Positions 10,556 to 20,437 of a stretch of 64,000 nucleotides of DNA are shown here, one piece after another. Each line of letters opens with the position of its first letter. The first letter of the stretch is position 1. The notes under the pieces are model-generated. The model had not been told where the DNA came from. It made no database searches and saw only the letters and a list, made by a program, of their open reading frames with translations. The DNA is taken from assembly GCA_002778195.1 (NCBI GenBank), contig PCDI01000008.1, forward strand, positions 492,655-556,654. The letters are read 5' to 3'. A program made the position numbers and the translations under genes. The stretch is from Raffaelea ambrosiae. Lineage: Eukaryota > Ascomycota > Sordariomycetes > Ophiostomatales > Ophiostomataceae.

Positions 10556-11098
10556 ATGCCCGACCACTACAGCCACCATCACTCGGACGAGCCGGATCGC
10601 AGCCGCAGACCGAGTCGCCGGCGCGGGTACGACGATGACTACCAGCCGCGAAGCAGAAGCCGCTACCACTCGCCGTCTCCTCGCGCGCAGTCACACAGCC
10701 GGCCAAGCCATGGCCATGGCCAAGGTCGCGAACACGGCCACGGCCGCAGTCAAGGCCGGTCCGACCGACCGGGCCGGTCCGACCGCCCGAGACGGACGAG
10801 CCGGTCCCGCAGCAACCATACCACCCACAGACAGGACGACAACCAAGAAGTCGGCCTCAAGCACGTCACAATGTCCGCGCTGGTGGCCGCTGCCGTCGAA
10901 GCCTTCCGCCTGCGCCATGCACACGGATCCTGGGTGGGGTCCAAGGGCGGGTGCGTGGCCACGGCTGCCATCGGGGCCGCCGTGGCCGACAGCGGCAGCA
11001 GCAGAAATGGCTACAAAAAGTCCAAATCGCATGCGGTCAAGTCTATGCTGACCGGGCTGGTGACGGACCGGCTGATCAATGGCTCGCGGAAAAACTAG
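10556..11098 (+). CDS. Small Arg/Ser/His-rich protein with Gly/Ala-rich C-terminus
   Basis: A single exon of 180 aa starting ACCATGCC. Residues 1-100 are a disordered region rich in Arg, Ser, His and Gly with RS dipeptides. Residues 104-180 form a conserved-looking segment containing AAVEAFR, GSWVGSKG, ATAAIGAA and a TDRLINGS ending. From memory, this C-terminal pattern recurs in uncharacterised fungal proteins of the DUF3824-like group, where it follows an Arg/Ser-rich tail. No enzyme motif or signal peptide is present. The function is unknown. Confidence 0.65.
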   Translation: MPDHYSHHHSDEPDRSRRPSRRRGYDDDYQPRSRSRYHSPSPRAQSHSRPSHGHGQGREHGHGRSQGRSDRPGRSDRPRRTSRSRSNHTTHRQDDNQEVGLKHVTMSALVAAAVEAFRLRHAHGSWVGSKGGCVATAAIGAAVADSGSSRNGYKKSKSHAVKSMLTGLVTDRLINGSRKN

Positions 11099-11627
11099 AG
11101 CGGGTGAAAAAAAATATATTGTTGATAGACAAGATTGGGCGATGTTGCACACGGGTTCTTTTCATGCTCTTTTGTTTTCTTTCTGTTTTTTTTTTTTCAT
11201 TTCTTTCTTTCTTTTTTTTTTCTTTTTGTCTTTCTTTCTTTTTGTCTTTCTTCTTCACAATTTCACTGTCACTTTGTTAGTGATATCTTACGAAAGCCCC
11301 GTAAAACCAACAAAGGCTAGAATCATATTGACTAGTAAATGGTTGGCAATGGCAGACGGAAATTTTGATTTTTTTACCACGCTGGCGGATACAGCTGGAT
11401 GAGAAGGGGAAAAAAAGTTGCATACGTTCTGAAATACAGACACTTCTTTTTTATTACTTGTACAGCCACGTGTGCTAGGTCATCAAGCACCCGTCACCTC
11501 ATCTGAGACATCGATATCGGCCCTAGCTGAGCAAGAACAAGTCTTGGAAAGTCAAAATAGAGACTTCCGTTTCCTATGGAAAAGTACAAATACAGTACAT
11601 AAAACAATACATAAAAGCCCATCTCCC
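11099..11627. other. Convergent 3' intergenic region with T-rich tract
   Basis: This lies between the 3' ends of the small Arg/Ser/His-rich gene (plus) and the DUF6594-type gene (minus). A pyrimidine tract of TTTC words spans about 11160-11270. No gene is supported. Confidence 0.6.
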
Positions 11628-12790
11628 TCATGATGTGGCACTTGTGCTGGTCTGCAAGATCACTCCAATGAACACCATCAAAACCGCAGCATAGGCCAGT
11701 GTGGCCTGGAAAACTTCACTGATCGTAGACAGGGTCCATACCATGAAAAAGCCAAACAGTCCCACACAGCCCGTGGTGAAGCCGAGCTGGAAGACAATAT
11801 CGGTCCTCAATGACAACACCCACATGGGGATCACAATAAATACACCGCCAATGGCGGCCGCTCCTACCCGCCCCCCAAACGCTTTCTTGTGGAACTGTCC
11901 ACGCGTGCCGGCAATTGTCCCAACGACTCCGTTCCTCGACTTCTCCCAGGGACCGGTCGGCTTCGCATATTCGTTCTTTCTTTCTTGGTGGAACTTTCTG
12001 ACCGACACATTCCATCTGGCGGCGGCACTGTGAAGCTGGTCTTCGTCGTGCTGGCGCTCTGACGATGCAATGAACGGATCGCTACTCTGCCTCGAGAACT
12101 TGGACATATATTCAAGGTCTCGTATGCCTTGGACTAGAACGAACGTTAGCATACCATCGGCGTATGTTTCCGGGTCATCTGCCACCGAAAAAAGAAAGAG
12201 AAAAAAAAAGAAAAAGAGAAAAACAAAGAAAAAAGGCACAAGTTATCCATCTTACCGTAGTCTTTCATGGTCTGGCCCAACTCATTCGCCATTTCACTGC
12301 ACTTCCAAGGATTGTACTGCGGCTCGTCGCCTGCCTCCACTTTCTTGTAAAATTGCAGCTCGGCCGTCATCTCAATCAGTTTGGCTTGCAGGAATCGAAG
12401 GTGGGCGCGGTGTACATCTGCAAAGCTTATCCGGTAACCCGGCCGTCCCTGACATCCGGCTTCGAGGTCTTGATTTGGGGATGTTGGTCGGATCCGGTCC
12501 CAGACCCGGGTCACGCGCTGTGTCATGTACCATGGACGATCGGATACTTTTCGGAAGAACCCTTCACGGTGCCCCCTTTCAATCGAGGACCACAAGTGGT
12601 CGTCCCTTTCCCTTGCGTAGGCACCTCTCTCGTCTTCGTATTCACTGTACTGGCTTAGTCCGTCATTGATGTACTGTGAACCAGAATCGGCTATGCTGGC
12701 ATTGCTCGGAGGTGCACTGGGCACGGCCGTCATGGATTGGCTTCGACCGGCCTCCAAACTCTTGTGGGCAGTCTCTTCGATAGATGCCAT
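11628..12790 (-). CDS. DUF6594-type membrane protein
   Basis: Exon 1 is 12790-12256 and exon 2 is 12178-11628. The 77-bp intron (GTAAGA...CAG, containing an A/G tract on the plus strand) joins MKDY to DDPETY and gives 361 aa. The central part reads AHLRFLQAKLIEMTAELQFY, the leucine-rich helical start typical of fungal DUF6594 proteins. The C-terminus has three hydrophobic helices at about 285-303, 308-328 and 336-355. No catalytic motif is visible. Family members are uncharacterised fungal membrane proteins. The N-terminal 90 residues are polar and low in conservation signals. It diverges from the gene at 13495 with about 700 bp between starts. Confidence 0.75.
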
Positions 12791-13494
12791 GGCCAGCTGG
12801 TCATAGACAACCTTGAAAAAGACAAAAATACAAATGAGAATACAAGGAGGTGCAAGGTGCGATAAAATGAAAAATAGAAAAATAAAAACAAAGCAAAACA
12901 AAACAACAGAAAACAAGCAAACTGCTGCTCCTACTTGAACTGTCTAGGAAAGCCAGTCGACAGTCGAGAAGTCTGTTTATGCATGCATTGCCTGCGCCTC
13001 TCCCTCTCCGCCTTCGGTTGAGGATCTGGTCTGAACAAATAAGCAATGGGAACGCTTGATTCTCCCAGCGATTGAGCGGCCTGAGACACTCTCCTTGCTG
13101 CAGGGGTTCATGCATGCAAATGTCTATGGGTACCTTTCCAGCTTCTTCTGCCTGCCAGTCAAAAATTCCCCACAGCGATGGTGGTTGCATTCTCGCCATT
13201 TGTGACAGCCAATCGCACCAGACCACGAATCGGTCTTTTCCACAGCCACAGGAGCGGGCGCTACGGGATGGTTCCAGAGTCTATGCACGGCTGAGCGAAC
13301 CAGTGGAGTAAGACGAGGGCAACACTTTAAAGTTCCCATGAAAGAAGTACACTTTCGAAACGCAGCTCTGTCTCTGGTCGTACGTGTACTTCTACCATCT
13401 TTCAACGAATCCAGCAATAACAACCAATTGTCAGCCAAAAATCTATCGCCAATATCGCCTGCCCACCCCAATTTTCTCCAAGCCAGCCGCTGCC
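12791..13494. other. Intergenic region between divergent genes
   Basis: About 700 bp holding the promoters of the DUF6594-type gene (minus) and the 204-aa protein gene (plus). It has an A-rich patch around 12860-12920. Short overlapping frames have no recognisable features. Confidence 0.5.
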
Positions 13495-14170
13495 ATGATT
13501 CCCCAGCGCCGTCTTGCGAGCCGTGGGCACGCCAGCCATGCCCGGCGACGAAGCCATTCCACCCGTGTGCCTGCCCCAAACCCATCTCCTCGCTACTCGC
13601 CTTTTGGCCCTGTAGCCGCTGCTTCTCCACGTCGTCCTCGTCATAGTATGTATACACACAATTCGGCTGGACATGTCGAGGCAGACATTTGCTGATCTGA
13701 GAATAGGATTTCTTCCGCCGCCCATGGCCATGCAGGTGGAAATCACAGTCCACCCGTCTTCTTCCGACCGCGGAGAAACAAAACTGGAATTCGCCTACAG
13801 AACCGACCTAGCACCAACGGCCGACACGCAGATGGAATGCCTGCATACGAGGATGTTTCGCATGAGCAGCTATGCGAAAAAGAAAGGGCTACTGCAAACG
13901 ATCAAACCCGGCGCGCTCGCACCTAATGCCAACAACATTGCCGTCTCCGGCTTCACATCCATCAGCATTCGGAGCGAGGAGGTCTTGGCCAACGATCTCT
14001 CCTCGGCACGTTATGTCATCAGCGGCCCGAGAGACGAACTGATGTGGATCCAAAAGGCGCTGCTTACACCGCGTTGTGATTTTGACGCGGAAGGGAGGCT
14101 CCTCGTTGCCAAGCAGTGCGATGCGATCGATTGGAGCGACAATTTTGTGCTGCTGAGCGAAGAGGCGTAA
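13495..14170 (+). CDS. Hypothetical protein, 204 aa
   Basis: Exons 13495-13645 and 13707-14170 are joined over a 61-bp intron with a strong donor (GTATGT), a GCTGATC branch-like site and a TAG acceptor. The splice removes an in-frame conflict and gives 204 aa. Residues 1-55 are basic, Arg/Pro/Ser-rich and probably disordered. From residue 60 a compact region begins (MQVEITVHP) with mixed hydrophobic pattern and no recognised domain. A shorter model starting at the ATG at 13673, inside the intron, is possible if unspliced. No function is proposed. Confidence 0.6.
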
Positions 14171-14994
14171 TAGAGAGGCACATGGACGCTATTGAGTGCT
14201 CAGATTGAACACTTAGTACGTCGCTTCTGAGCCCCCCCCCCCTCAGCAATGCAGCCCGGGGTACACTGGCAATCCTTTTTCAAAATAGACATCCCAGGCA
14301 TCAACAGGAAGGCGAACGGGTTGGGTGCCTCTTGGGCCAACCAGGAGTGTATTATGCAGGCTGTGTGAATGTATTAGTAAAACATATAGTGGCAAATGGG
14401 TGGCTGTACTGATAGACTTGAATTTTTGTTTTCTTCCAAGCCGGTGGACAAACATGGCCAATGTCAATGCGAATACCTTGTTCAGGGCTTCATTGCCCTG
14501 CTCTGTGAAGTGTCCTGCGATTCCGTGGTAGACGGGAAGTTGAGCTGCGTTGCCTGGGTTCTTCTTCTTTATTTATACACGTAGTACGTGTCTACCGAGC
14601 TTCTCCTATTAAGTGATAGATGCTTTCTCTGGAAAGAGGAGAAGTATGAGGAGGAGAGAGCTCTGGAGAGGCAGGAGAAAGCTATAAGGCATCCAGTCAG
14701 TCACGCGGTAATGAAAGGATGGTAACATACGGAAACATTCTTGCACTGCTTATATACTAATGGCACACATCTCCAACGAGAAAATGCTGGATGCTAAATT
14801 TCATCTACGACAATAAATGGAGCAGGCAAGATTCCTGGTTGTTGTAAGACACAGGCGGATCCCACCTGAGAAATAATCTGAAAACCGGCGATCCTCGATA
14901 GGTTGCGGGTACATCCGCTCCAGCCAGGTATACAATTTATTACACATTGTGAGTGACAATATTGCCCCAGCTAGCGAGTGCACAGCACGGCCAA
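14171..14994. other. Intergenic region
   Basis: About 820 bp between convergent gene ends (204-aa protein and proline iminopeptidase). It includes a C-run near 14232 and a perfect 15-bp palindrome at 14577-14591. No gene is supported. Confidence 0.55.
14577..14591. repeat. 15-bp palindrome (7-bp arms around one G)
   Basis: ACACGTA-G-TACGTGT is a perfect inverted repeat with a single central base. It contains two ACGT cores, the kind recognised by bZIP or bHLH dimers, but lies in a convergent intergenic region where a promoter is not expected. A weak 3'-end hairpin or chance are equally possible. Confidence 0.35.
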
Positions 14995-15977
14995 TTAAGC
15001 ATCAAGAAAGTCGCGAACAAGCTTGAGATATAATTCCTTCTGCTCCAAGTTCACCATGTGTCCTCCGTTAGGAATTTTGACCAACTGAGCGCCCTCGATG
15101 CCATCCACCCAGGGCTTGACACCAGCATCCGTGCATTGATCAAACTCGCCGTGGATGACCAGAGTTGGCACAGTGATGTCTTTGCATGCTTCTGCCATGT
15201 CGTAGTCTGTGATAGTTACGTCAGTCAACTTGCCCACAGGCTGATAAAAGCAGCAAGCGTACCTCGAAGGTTGCCCACGAGTTCAAGCTCGTTGGGTCCA
15301 CACATGGTCATGTAAACGGTATCATCAACCTGCAGATGCTTAAACGTATCCAGGAGGAGTTCCGGCCATGGGTCCATGCGGCACATGTGCTTTGCATAAA
15401 TTCCCATAAGAGCCTGTTTGTACTCGGGGGCATCGTATTTGCCTTCTGCGGTGCACTTCCGAAGGACGGCCTGGACATCGGCCGGCTGGCCGTTGATGAT
15501 GTCCTGGCCAGCCTTGTTCCAGTCAACAGCACGGCAAGGGCCGCTTCCAAGTATCATTTTCTTGATGCCGCTGTCTTTACCCAGGTCGGAGAGGATGTAC
15601 ACCGGAGCCAGCATGGCTCCCCAGCTGTGGCCGTAGACATCAAAGTCGTCGCGGATACCCAGATGGTGCAGCAAATTGTCCAGCTCGGCCACGAACAGCT
15701 CCTTTGTCCAGAAGCCCTCATCAAGTCTCTTCGAGCGCAGGTGGGTACTGTTACCGTTGCCAATTTGATCGTAGTACACCACAGGATGTCCTGTCTGAGA
15801 AGCGTAGTCGTCAAACGGGACTTTCAGGTAGATATGGACGACGCCTGGCCCCCCGTGAAGAGCAACCAGGGGCCGCTTGCCACATGAGAGATCACCGACA
15901 ATCCTGTACCAGGTCTTGCATTCGACATCAGCCGGAAGCGAGGGGTGCTTGAAGACAGCAAATCCTTCTGTAGCCAT
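14995..15977 (-). CDS. Proline iminopeptidase-like alpha/beta hydrolase (S33)
   Basis: Exons 15977-15263 and 15206-14995 with a 56-bp intron (GTACGC...CAG) give 308 aa. The oxyanion-hole motif HGGPG sits at 41-45 and the nucleophile elbow GHSWG at 116-120 (Ser118). The second exon supplies the acid in EFDQC and the catalytic His in NGGHMV. HGGPG plus GHSWG is typical of S33 prolyl aminopeptidases and related L-amino-acid amidases, which remove N-terminal proline or hydrolyse amino-acid amides. There is no signal peptide, so it is likely cytosolic. With the S28 peptidase it could complete breakdown of proline-containing peptides, which is inference from shared specificity only. Confidence 0.88.
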
Positions 15978-18078
15978 TTTTGTGTAGAATTACGTGTCAA
16001 TGAGGTCAATGTGAACGATGAGACATGAAGAATTTCAAACGAAGCAGTTGACAGTATTTCTCGGAACGGTCCAGTACACCACGGAGCTTTTATAGAACAG
16101 TACGCTTTTCAAACCGACAATCTGATCTTCCAGTAAGCTGATGTAAGCTCTTTGCTGTTGCAAATGCCTACGTTAAGAAGGTGGGATTGGATGAGCCTGA
16201 TGAGGGGTATTGCTAGGTGTACGCGTACAAGTAAGCAATTGTACGTCCCTCCTTGGATGGTACGCGCACCCGTGACGCAATCTTACGAAAAACGCCCCTT
16301 AATACACTATATTGGATAAGAATTGGTAGTGGGGGGGGGGCTACTAATGGACCCCAGAGAATAGAAAGCTCCTGAAGAGCTGCGAGAAAGAACTATCGAC
16401 TGCACCTTTTCCATAACCCCATGCAGCCACGGACCACGATACTACATTGCCGGGAGCATAGAGGCGGTGGGGGTTGTTCAAACCCAATATGCTAATATTG
16501 CTGACATCATCGCGACGACGTCAGTCTTAGCGGGCGCCGCACACTCTTTGTTATTGTTAATCTTGTCTTGGCTGAAGGTGTTGTCAGATGCGTCCTAGAA
16601 CAAGGAGGGACTGGGTTTGTGCTTGCAAATTGAGGGCATAGATAGCAACCAAACTAAGAGGTGGTAATATTACAACAGGTTCTGAGCAGAGACGGGGCTC
16701 GCTTGAGGCCAATTACAGGAGGACGATCCGAGGCAATGGCTCATTTAGACCTGTCAGCCACGCAATTGAAAGTGCATCAGCATGACCGGGCAGTCGCGGC
16801 TGGAGAAGTGACCTAAGAGGAGTTGTTTCTTTCTTTATTTTTATTTATCTATCCCTTTCTCTCCCTTATTCGCCCAGCCAGAAGACGAAGGAAAATTGAA
16901 GCAGCCGGAAAAGGAGAACTCGTCAGGAGTTCCGACTAGGCAACACACAGGAAGAGACGGACGTGGCACATCCCTGATAGAGTCTGCGCAGAAGGATGCA
17001 CCCTTCGAAGGTGCCCGAGCGCGTATTCCGTTCCGTGGTTGTGTATTGACAGCAGCCATCTGCAGCCTTGAGACACACCAGCTCAGCCTAGGCCGCTAAT
17101 CATTTGTTCGTAGGCGAGTCCGCACTGCCATTTTCGGCATCTCAAAGAACACCAAATATACCGCCTTTGGCCTCACTAGGCCCCACTGGTCCTCAGAACA
17201 GCCACTGGCAAACAACCGGTTTCGGGCTATACTCAACGTCAACCAGTAAACCCAACAGTCTACAGAAGTCCGGCCAGGTTCTTGGCCCTACACTTTCTCG
17301 GCCCGCAAAGGCTCTGTGTTGAAGGCGAATAACTACGTCCCTCAACAGCTGCGCGCGAGATTGAAGGCGCCCAGGCGTACACATGCACCAAGATAGAGCT
17401 CCGTCGGTGCATATGAAGACTCTGGACACGTGTTGAGTGCCTCTGAAGCACTATATGTTCTGATCAGATTGGTCGTGACTGGTGATTTTGGTTTCCACGA
17501 CCAACCTAGTCATCTGTAAAAGGAACCCCCCAACATACGTTTAAGCCACATTCGTCCTGCCTGGCAGGCTTCTCGGACCTCTCTCAGACCACTGTAAGCC
17601 AGGGAATGCTATGCACTAGCCTCCAAGGACAAGGGACAGTGCTGGTGCTTGATGCTGGACATACAAGATTTCCATATGTTTCCATCGAAGATCAACAGGT
17701 TAACTGATAACTGGCACCATTGAAAGCAGGTTGTTTGAGGATTTGGTAGACCCGACGGGGCTCCATTGTCTGCATTGGCACTTGCGTGACTCCCACGTGT
17801 GGTCGCTCTTTGTGACAGTGCAATAGTCAAGATAGTCTAATATTAGGGGGCCATATCAGGATTTAGCAGAATTGGCTACATTTTCACGCCAAACTCCTGA
17901 CCAGGCTTATTCAATTAACTGTTACCAATGTCACTAATGAACACTAAGCAGTTACTTTGTAGATCCCCGGTACATAACAAATGGTAGCCCCACTTTCGAC
18001 GTTGACAGAAGGCGGGGTGGGTATTAGTTTAATACAGCCCACATAGCAAGAACATCGAAAACACACCAGGGGAATTTC
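15978..18078. other. 2.1-kb gene-free region
   Basis: Only short overlapping open frames are visible, none with domain signals or paired splice sites. Base composition is lower in GC than the surrounding exons. It includes a G-run near 16331. I cannot identify a repeat family by eye. Confidence 0.5.
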
Positions 18079-19093
18079 ATGGAGCCAGCAAACCAGCAGA
18101 AAATGGGTCGGGATCGGAAAGTGCAGCTATGCCAGACGGGAGTATTTGGTCCCCCTAAGCTGCGACAGCCCACTCCCAAGGAGGTTATCCACCAGTTCAC
18201 AGCGTTCTTTGACACTGGTGATATTGACAAATTTAAAGCCCTGCTAGAAGCACAACTTTCGCCAGGAAACGACCAGACGTTTTGAATAAACGACCTCGGC
18301 GAGATTATGCAAGAGACAATTCGGAAAGATCGGGACTCGTTTGTAAGAGTTCTGGCCAGTCATCGTATCGGCGCGAGTGGGCCCTATTATTATGCTGAAG
18401 AAGCCGTCCATGCCAAGGCGAAGCGGTCATTGTCGGTATTGCTCGACAATGGATGGCATATAAATGATATCGGAGTATCCAAACTACACCCTCCTGTACT
18501 CTCGTCAGCAGTCCATCTTACACAGAGAAATTCCCTCTGTACAGGATTAGGCTGAGATAACTAAGCGTTAACACATGCTCTCAAGTTGCGCATTCCAGGA
18601 CCGCGAAATGACTCTTTGGATGTTCGAACACGGTGCCGATCTGAACAGGCAGTGCTTCCTGGATGCCACGCCCATGTCGTTTGCAGTCTGTGCAGCAGAG
18701 CCCGACCTTATCCAGGAACGTTTTAACAACTGGGACGTCGACGTGACAAAGGGCGAACTTTTCTCTCATACGCTAGAACGAAAAGACAACCACATCGTCA
18801 CGGTGCTCGGTATGCTTTTAGACAGGGGTGCGCAGATCAATGTGCGCAAGTATGAGAACCACCAGCAGTCACGAATTGTCGCAATCTTCTTGCCCTACGG
18901 GACACCACTGAGCGAAGCAGCGCAGAAGGGAATGACAGATGCCGTTCGGTACTTCTTGAGGCGTGGTGCCGATCCTAACATCCCTGACACGCATGGAAAC
19001 TTGCCGGTCGATATGGCAGAGAACGAGGGCCATTCAGACGTTGCTGAAGTGTTTAAGGAGGCTAGCAAAACGTATCCCAAGTCGTCTCTATAA
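18079..19093 (+). pseudogene. Ankyrin-repeat protein gene, apparently broken
   Basis: An ankyrin-type reading frame begins at ATG 18079 and meets TGA at 18283-18285. It then continues in the same frame (INDLGEIMQET...) to about 18510. After a gap that needs an intron (best frame-preserving choice 18511-18598, with a poor GTCCAT donor) it resumes through 19093. The later part has clear ankyrin features: FEHGADLN, LLDRGAQIN, GTPLSEAAQKG, LRRGADPN, DTHGNLPVDMAENEGHSDV. The family layout expects continuous coding across the TGA, and no GT-AG intron removes it. A nonsense mutation, sequencing error or an unusual gene model are the options. The region is lower in GC than the housekeeping genes here. 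Confidence 0.6.
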
Positions 19094-20437
19094 ACCTTTG
19101 TAGAATGAGTGTCTCGGTTGTTTCTGAAACGGGACTCTAGACGAAGCCCCTAGATGTTGTATGCATCCTTGATTTTGCCTCCAATTCTTTGTAAAATTCA
19201 GTCTGATGAAGAAGCATACCGTAACCGGCTTACGACGTAATTTGGGCTATGGACAAAGATCAAATACAAACTTCATGCGACCGCAAAACCGGCCGCCACT
19301 GCAGGAGGCCTCTGCTACAATGATGTATGGCATGTAAAGCTGTAGATGGAACTTACTCGTAGATTACGCATGGTCGGCATGGGGTCCTTGAGGTACACAC
19401 GGCCGTACAAAAGAGTTGTCGCTACGGCTGTGAAGTCTAGAAAGTGAAAAAAAGAAAAAGATAGAAAAAAGAAGAATGAAAGATGCTACAGTGAGTCTGC
19501 GCCAGTAGTTGCTGTGTCTATGTATAGGTCTAACTTCTCAACTAGGACGCCGAGAGAACGCACTATGCTACTGGTTCCGAACCCGTTCGAGGATGTCACC
19601 CTAGTGCCACAGTCCGCGATCCGTGGTCAGGATCCCCCCGCCGAAGATGCAGACTCAGCTCCGGATGGAGATTGCGACATGATGTCTGCCGACTTTGATT
19701 TCAGCGTTTTACATAGATCGTTCCAGGAGGAGCCCGAATGGCTTCGCCTCCAAAATGATGCCAGCTCTTCCGGATATAAAAGGCGCAGACGACACGAGAA
19801 CACAATCGAGAGCTTCGTGAAAGCTGCACGAAAAGACAAGGTTAGAAAACTGCAGGATAAACCGGCCGTATAGAAAAGTCAGAGCTCCGCCCCCGTTGAA
19901 AATCAAGCTTCTCATACAGCGCCACGCCAAGGAACGGGGATCGAACCAGTGCTTTGCAACTTCAATCTCTGTTAGTTTGCTGTAGCTCGACAAATAGGAT
20001 CGCTAAAAAACGAATCAGATAAATAAACCTTTACGAGTACAAGCTAACACCCAAGGCTATGAGTACCACACAAGTACAGAGCATTTCTCCAAGAGACAAT
20101 CTGAGGCGACCAAAATTTGTGGCACACAATTGCTAAAGGGCTGTCAAAACAGCGACTCCCACCCCTGCAAAGCTGTGCCTCTTTGCACCGGGTTTTGCGA
20201 TCCAGATCCAGCCTTCTCTCCAATACAAGTTTTGACACACATTGAATACATGAACCACCGATCTCGTCTAGGCGGTGGAATGCGCAACTAGGAATTCCTC
20301 CCTTTTCGAACTACAGATGTTTCGCCTTCTCCCACACTCCACCTTCACCAGGCTTGTATCGTGCCGACTTTGTCCCGATACGACGTGTCGTTGGTACATG
20401 GGCAACGCACAATCTCCGTACCCAGGCAACCTCGGCC
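19094..20437. other. Intergenic region with a possible relict exon
   Basis: About 1.3 kb between the ankyrin locus and the end of the M20 carboxypeptidase. On the minus strand, 19436-19357 looks like an isolated exon: a pyrimidine-rich TAG acceptor, 80 bp open in one frame (LYGRVYLKDPMPTMRN) and then GTAAGT. No partner exons are convincing. A 117-aa open frame (19520-19873, plus) is listed separately. Confidence 0.4.
19520..19873 (+). CDS. Uncertain small ORF, 117 aa
   Basis: An ATG-initiated frame of 117 aa with a non-repetitive composition: an acidic middle (EDADSAPDGDCD) and a basic C-terminal half (YKRRRRHEN, KAARKDKVRK) resembling a nuclear localisation signal. There is no recognised domain, and it lies in a region with other decayed coding remnants. 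It may be a small gene, a fragment of a larger lost gene or chance. Confidence 0.25.
   Translation: MYRSNFSTRTPRERTMLLVPNPFEDVTLVPQSAIRGQDPPAEDADSAPDGDCDMMSADFDFSVLHRSFQEEPEWLRLQNDASSSGYKRRRRHENTIESFVKAARKDKVRKLQDKPAV

Noticed and set aside
19930..19965. Minus-strand run GGTTCGATCCCCG resembling a tRNA T-loop
   Set aside because: No matching D-arm, anticodon stem or paired acceptor stem could be folded around it.
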